Origin: Crossaster papposus
Taxonomy: Eukaryota > Echinodermata > Asteroidea > Velatida > Solasteridae
Length of the DNA: 64,000 nt
Assembly: GCA_037893245.1 (NCBI GenBank)
Contig: JBAIAA010000025.1
Coordinates: forward strand, 434,001-498,000
Reading direction: 5' to 3'
Shown here: one piece after another, positions 58,920-64,000 of the stretch
Numbering within the stretch: position 1 is the stretch's first letter
How the letters are laid out: every line of letters begins with the position of its first letter
Made by a program: the position numbers and the translations under genes
Notes under the pieces: model-generated
The model's input: only the letters and a program-made list of their open reading frames with translations
What the model was told of the DNA's origin: nothing
The model's database searches: none

Positions 58920-59820
58920 AGCCCAGCCAGGTTTAATCATAATTTTGAGTGCAAAAGGTTTGAAGCGTGGGATATGTTGGGGTGACTGGGACAACTGCAA
59001 AATGGGTTTTCTTAAGTTTGGCGAGTGGTGCGTTGGGTGGGGGGAGCCCCTGACAGACCCCCTAAAATTCGATTTAATCATAATCTTGAGTGCAAACATA
59101 ATTTTTTCATGATTTGAAAGTTTATCGTGTACTGAATAGGATTTGTATACTTAAGAACAATATAATTGGTGCTAAGTACACTTAAGAAGGTCTTTAATTA
59201 GTGCTAATTACACGTTTAATCATAATTTTGAGTGCAAGGATAAAACAAGTGTCAATGTGTAGCTGACACCTTGCTGGAGCAAAATCTGCCACTTAAGAAA
59301 GTTTCAAGTGGTGCCATCCCTAATTAAGAAAGGGTCAAAGGTCATCATAAGTCATTAAACACCAATAATTATAACGTTGAGTGCAACTTGCATTCATGTG
59401 TATACAAACAGGTTATCATAGACCGATCACTGATCACAAGCTTAAGAACAGGATATATAGTGCAAAGTCTAAAGTTTATCGTGTACTGAATAGGATTTGT
59501 ATACTTAAGAACAATATAATTGGTGCTAAGTCTAATTAAGAAGGTCTGTAATTAGTGCTAATTACACGTTTAATCATAATTACGAGTGCAAAAATAAAAC
59601 AAGTGTCAATGTGTAGCTAACACCTTGCTGAAGCAAAATCCGCCACTTAAGAAAGTTACAAGTGGTGCCATCCCTAATTAAGAAAGGGTCAAAGGTCACC
59701 GGGGGTGTAAACTGAACACCAACAAAGAACAATGTAAGTGCAACTTACATTTCTATGTGGATCAACCGTTTATTATGGACCAATCACTGATTACACAGCG
59801 CAATGTCCGATCAAAATGTC
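58920..59820 (+). mobile_element. Left arm of a large foldback element (CTTAAG subrepeats)
   Basis: Repeated phrase TTTAATCATAATTTTGAGTG (58933, 59073, 59212, 59569 with variants) and two direct units of about 350 bp (59120-59450, 59470-59810) carrying CTTAAG, TAATTAGTGCTAATTA and GGGTCAAAGGTCA. The complement of this arm starts again at about 63200. Confidence 0.8.
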
Positions 59821-60109
59821 TGATTAATAAATGATTAGAATGATAATTGAAATCATAAAACGTCAAAGTGTACATGTACTTTACCAAACACAGAAACAAA
59901 ACCCACCGCATACGAAATATCACAAAACAGTCATGAAGTTCATTGCAATTGCCTGTACCCTCTCAAACACGAATGGGTGTAAATATGTAATACGTTAAAG
60001 TTAGGGAATACAAAGTTAAAGTTATAGACAAGATGACAATACTGCCGCCTCTTAATGAAGAATGCGTAGTACCTAATGTTACCTATAAGAGTTTGTTCAA
60101 AAGCAAATA

Positions 60110-61490
60110 TAATCTATGTCGGTTGGGAAAGCAACAGCTCTGGATGGAATTAGTGTTAAAATGATCAGAATTGCTTCACCTTATCTTAGGCATATATCAT
60201 TAAATCTTTAACTGGGATTTTTAACCATAAGATGTGAGCGATACCCTACAAATTTGAAACATGCAGGAAATAAATGTAGTACAGGTAACTATCGGCCTAT
60301 TTCTATACTGCCAATTATCTCTAAGATTTTTGAAAGATAGGTGCACACATCGGTATATAGCTACCTTGATGAAAACAATCTGATTCCTAGTTGCCAGTCA
60401 GGATTTAGACTCCTGCACTCAACTGAAAGCACCATTCACGACTTAACAAACATGTGTGTTGAGGCCATGGAGAATATAGAAGTTACATGCAATGTGTTTT
60501 TAGATCTCAGTAAAGTATTTGATTGTGTTAATCATGAAATCTTACCAGAGAAACTAGAAAAGATGAACATGTCATCTTCTGTAATTAATTGGTTTATTAA
60601 AGTCGTAAATAAGTGACCGCAGTCAGTCTGTAAATATTGGCGGCACCATGTCCGTAAACATTGGTGTTCCGCACAAGGATCGATACTAGTTCCTTGTTTA
60701 TACTAGTGATCTTCCATTTTTTATATTCCCAAACTGCAACTTATTTATGTAAGCTGATGACTCCACGTCAATATGTGAAGCTCCTCAAATACAGCTCTTA
60801 CTAGTTTTCATAACTGGTGCGTAAGAAACAAGCTAGCATTAAACGCCACCAAAACTAAATGTATGCTTATTGGTACAAGGCAGAAAATATCCAATGTTGA
60901 CTTATATTTGCGGATATCGAACAAAATGACTACCGAATTATTAAGAAATATTTTACTAATTTGAAAGTAAATAACAATTGTAGGCATCCAGCAAAATTAT
61001 TGCGCTAGATATCCTGTAATTGTTCCAAAAATTAAATTGTATATAACAAAAATAACGATCGCCGGACGGTAAACAAGAACAACATAAAAACCATTGCCCG
61101 ACGCCGGTTGAAAACGAACGCCGTTTTTGTTTTGCTTTTCTCAGTATCAATGACTGTAAAACTTCAGACAGGTCAGTTAAACGATATTGACTATAAAATA
61201 CAACCCCCCAAATCCACCAATTCAAGATAAATAAAGCAATTACCAATGGTGTATCCAACCTGCATTGCTGAGTGATAGTCTTATTGAAAACGTGAGGTCT
61301 TGTAATTGTGTGGGCGCAGTTATTGATGAGCATGAAGTTGGTGCCCACATGTCGAATACATAAGGAAAGCTGTTGTATCTAAATTTAAACATAATCCGTG
61401 ATTATGTTCCTAAACACAGCCTACATACACTATTTTGTAAGTTTAGTTATGCCAACATTAGAGTATTATTGTACTGTGTGAGGAGGAAGG
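60110..61490 (+). pseudogene. LINE reverse transcriptase relic, interrupted by another repeat
   Basis: Fragments in order: ALDGISVKMIRIASPYL, PISILPIISKIFER, NLIPSCQSGFRLLHSTES, FLDLSKVFDCVNHEIL, then ADDST (near 60754-60768) and MLIGTRQK. After the inserted repeat (60905-61262), sequence resembling the C-terminal part resumes (SLIENVRS, VPKHSLHTLFCKF). Multiple stops and frameshifts. Confidence 0.78.
60905..61262 (-). mobile_element. Dispersed MITE-like repeat, copy 3, inserted in the LINE
   Basis: The minus strand begins AGGTTGGATACACCATTGG and follows the other copies through CTGACCTGTCTGAAGTTTTA and CAGGATATCTAGCGCAATA to the end near 60905. LINE sequence on either side shows it is an insertion. 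Confidence 0.75.
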
Positions 61491-61796
61491 TACATTTTGT
61501 GCGGGTTTTCGTCTTTCCCATAAATCAGAATTGGCCTTAAACAGTACGGGCTGTAACTACGAAAGCTGTTTAAGCCATTGGATACGTATAAATCACTGTT
61601 TAAACCTGGTGTCTAACTTCAAACAAGTACTACAAAGCTTGTTTTAAGTTAGCCGCGTTTAAATGACCATTGGAGTTAAACATGTGTTTATAACAAACAA
61701 TAGCAATTCTTAAACAAGGTACGGGGGTTGTTTAGTGAGTATTCTGAGCCATTTAGAAGCCAGATATGTACACAGAAAGGTAGAAAGGTGGACAGG

Positions 61797-62025
61797 ATGG
61801 ATGCGCTTCAAATCTTCTTAATTGCACAAGAGGAGGCCAACTAACAAGAATATCGTCATGGTCGCCAACACCAACATGCACCAGGAGTTTTTAGGGACAA
61901 GGTGAATCCCTAAGAAGAGTATGACGAGGAATATTTCATCAGACGTTTCAGAGTTAGCAAAGACACGTTGAACGATTTACTTGGACTTCTCAGATTGTAT
62001 TTAGGACACCCAATTCTTTGTTGTC
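61797..62025 (+). pseudogene. Harbinger transposase N-terminal remnant
   Basis: MDALQIFLIAQEEAN ends at a stop; after that, EEYDEEYFIRRFRVSKDTLN and DLLGLLRLYLGHP follow in another frame. This is the usual N-terminal part (DExFxxRFRxSK) before the catalytic domain, which is absent. Confidence 0.75.
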
Positions 62026-62104
62026 CTTATAGCAGATCGGCTTTTATGGTCAGGAAACGAGATGGCATTTCTGAAGTATTAGCTTTCCAGACATCAGCTT
62101 TTTT

Positions 62105-62236
62105 CTGGTTGGCTTTCGTGTCACATCGTTTGTCACCAATACATGTAATGGAATTAAAGTTCCTCATGGTCTCAACGAGAGCCATCCATTCGTCAGCAGT
62201 GAAACTGTCACTGAGTTGCCTTTTGGTATCAGCCAT
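62105..62236 (-). pseudogene. Harbinger Myb-like accessory protein, N-terminal remnant
   Basis: ATG at 62236. FTADEWMALVETMRNFNSI and KANQKKADVWKA match the first helices of a Myb_DNA-bind_5-type domain; beyond about 62105 the family resemblance ends. Confidence 0.72.
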
Positions 62237-62413
62237 ATGGCTCAGGCTGTAGAGTATCTAAGTAAAGACCTGCTGAAGATTTATCTACTGAGGCCTATCG
62301 TATGTTCATACTGTTGCGCAATCCTCTATATTACAATGTAATTAACAATAGGGTCCACGGTCAATAAGTTTAGACTGTCCAAGTTACACGAGGATAACTA
62401 AACAATCATTTAA

Positions 62414-62647
62414 CCAGTTCGCGCCGGGATTATTTTAACATCGCCGAGCCTACGGGCGGGATTATTTTTAACGAAACTCGATCCGAAGCGTGTTCAGGCC
62501 GATAGTGCTGGGTAGCACACCCACGCATTTCCGGCCTTGCGCGCTGCTGACATACATTTCCGAACTTGAACTTGGCGTGTTTATTCGTCATCCGTTTTGA
62601 ATTTGGGGAAATTTTTGCGTTTATATACGTCATCCGGCGCGAACTGG
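62414..62647. mobile_element. TTAA-flanked MITE (piggyBac-like)
   Basis: CCAGTTCGCGCCGG at the left and CCGGCGCGAACTGG at the right are inverted, with TTAA at 62410-62413 and 62648-62651. TTAA duplication and a CC start fit piggyBac elements. 234 bp, no coding sequence. It lies inside the deleted Harbinger. Confidence 0.88.
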
Positions 62648-62767
62648 TTAAGATAATTAGTAAGAGCTGTTTAATTCAGGTGTTTAGGAAGACGCGTGTA
62701 ACTTGGATTTATCCACGTCTATATGCTACATTGGTATAAAGATAAACAGCTTTCGTAGTTACAGCCC

Positions 62768-63184
62768 TTCTTTTCTTAAAGTTAATGTACAAACATACCT
62801 AAGTATCAATGCTTTGTATTCCTATAAATATCCTTGTACATCTGTAAATATTCTGTTTGTATTTTTGTGTAAAAAATAAATATATAAATCTGCTTGGGGA
62901 GGTTGTCAAAATAGTATTTCGCAATGAACCCAGCCCATATCAGGATATTTTCGGCCCGTTAGTACATGCTGCATCATCCATAAACCATAAGATAAAACGT
63001 GTGCCCGTACTTTTAAACGTCTGGCAGATTTCAGATGTCTTCCACTTCAAGCCTTCTCTTTCTCGATTTGCAAGACGCAGTGTTCAGTGGTTGTGCAGAA
63101 AAGACCTGTTGGAGCTCGCTTTGATACAAGATCCCCATCGTGTCATAAAGTGTATCAGACCCTGACAAGGTGTTTGTTAATTCA
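62768..63184 (+). other. Unassigned stretch with a 102-codon open frame
   Basis: The frame 62857-63165 has no domain I recognise, and its first part is AT-rich simple sequence. I do not call a gene. Confidence 0.35.
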
Positions 63185-63199
63185 CAAAGTTATCGATCG

Positions 63200-64000
63200 A
63201 ATGCATAAAAAACTCGACTTTATTACGATAATTCGGAATCCTGGTGACCTTTGACAATTTCTTTAGTAGGTATGGCACAATTTGGAATGTTCTTAATTGA
63301 CACACTTTGCTCTATACCACAGTGTATGGTACACATTAAAACGTGTTTGTTTTTATGGCACTTGACATTATAATTAAACCGTGTAATTAGCACTAATTAA
63401 AGACCTTCTTAATGGAAATTTGCACTATATATCCTGTTCCGAAGCTTGTGATCAGTGATCGGTCTATGATAAACTGTTGATATACAAAATGCAAGTTGCA
63501 CTCAACGTTATGATGAATAGTGTTTGTTGATTTCTGATTACCTTTGACCCTTTCTTAATTAGGGATGGCACCACTTAAAACTTTCTTAAGTGACGGATTT
63601 TGCTTCAGCAAGGTGTCAGCTACACATTGACACTTGTTTTATCCTTGCACTCGTAATTATGATTAAACGTGTAATTAGCACTAATTACAGACCTTCTTAA
63701 TTAGACTTTGCACTATATATCATATTCTTAAGCTTGTGGTCAGTGATCGGTCTATGATAACCTGTTGATATACACATAAATGCAAGTTGCACTCAACGTT
63801 ATAATTATTGGTGTTTAATGACGTATGGTGACCTTTGACCCTTTCTTAATTAGGGATGGCACCACTTAAAACTTTCTTAAGTGGTGGATTTTGCTCCAGC
63901 AAGGTGTCAGCTACACATTGACACTTGTTTTATCCTTGCACTCAAAATTATGATTAAACGTGTAATTAGCACAAATTAAAGACCTTCTTAAGTGTACTTA
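63200..64000 (-). mobile_element. Right arm of the large foldback element (cut by window end)
   Basis: Reads as the complement of 58920-59820. GACCCTTTCTTAATTAGGGA occurs near 63547 and 63838, TGTGTAGCTGACACCTTGCT appears inverted near 63616 and 63908, and CTAATTA and CTTAAG blocks occur in the mirrored order. Unit spacing is about 290 bp. It continues past the window. Confidence 0.8.

Larger units (their letters stand above)
61548..62767. mobile_element. Deleted PIF/Harbinger element, 1.2 kb
   Basis: The inverted ends GGGCTGTAACTACGAAAGCT and its complement (62748-62767) bound the element. It keeps the start of a transposase (+) and the start of a Myb-like gene (-), facing each other, with the middle lost. 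It carries a nested TTAA-flanked MITE. Confidence 0.82.

Noticed and set aside
62857-63165. 102-codon open frame as a gene
   Set aside because: No recognisable domain; it starts in AT-rich simple sequence between mobile elements.

Overview
This window is metazoan nuclear DNA: AT-rich, intron-bearing and packed with mobile elements. The repeat style (long foldback elements, short MITEs, Harbinger, Helitron and Mag-like LTR elements) suggests a marine deuterostome, most likely an echinoderm. That assignment is an inference from repeat character, not from a species-specific gene.

Two host genes can be assembled on the + strand, both with clean splice phases. (1) A three-exon gene (2246-2861, 3638-3964, 5935-6440) encodes a 482-residue Myb/SANT-like (trihelix) protein with an acidic stretch, an AT-hook and a coiled coil. 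(2) A four-exon gene (27268-27406, 44853-45095, 54753-55179, 57324-57519) encodes a 334-residue short-chain dehydrogenase/reductase of the retinol dehydrogenase 11-14 type. It is stretched over 30 kb because introns 1 and 2 have filled with repeats.

Between the genes (7-17 kb) lie a probable Helitron (9018-12461), two copies of a 1.2-kb TA-flanked foldback MITE with a third partial copy at the window start, and a 42-bp minisatellite. At 17.05-25.70 kb is a nest of DNA transposons. Long outer inverted arms enclose a decayed Harbinger with a 51-bp minisatellite and, beside it, a Harbinger that looks whole: DDE transposase plus Myb-like partner protein.

Intron 1 of the dehydrogenase holds a 2-kb tandem duplication, a Mag-like Ty3/gypsy LTR fossil with 92-bp LTRs, a MADF-domain relic, a LINE fragment, a scrambled and inverted 28S rRNA pseudogene, and a deleted mariner-like transposon. 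Intron 2 holds a GATG-type minisatellite, a 6.1-kb foldback element and a 1.25-kb foldback element. Downstream of the gene is a LINE carrying an inserted repeat, a deleted Harbinger, a TTAA-flanked MITE, and both arms of a third large foldback element that runs off the window end.

The most unusual content is the set of large foldback elements. Those at 46.7-52.8 kb and 58.9-64 kb share a modular plan (CTTAAG-containing subrepeats, TAATTAGTGCTAATTA palindromes, one similar G-rich block) although other modules differ in sequence.
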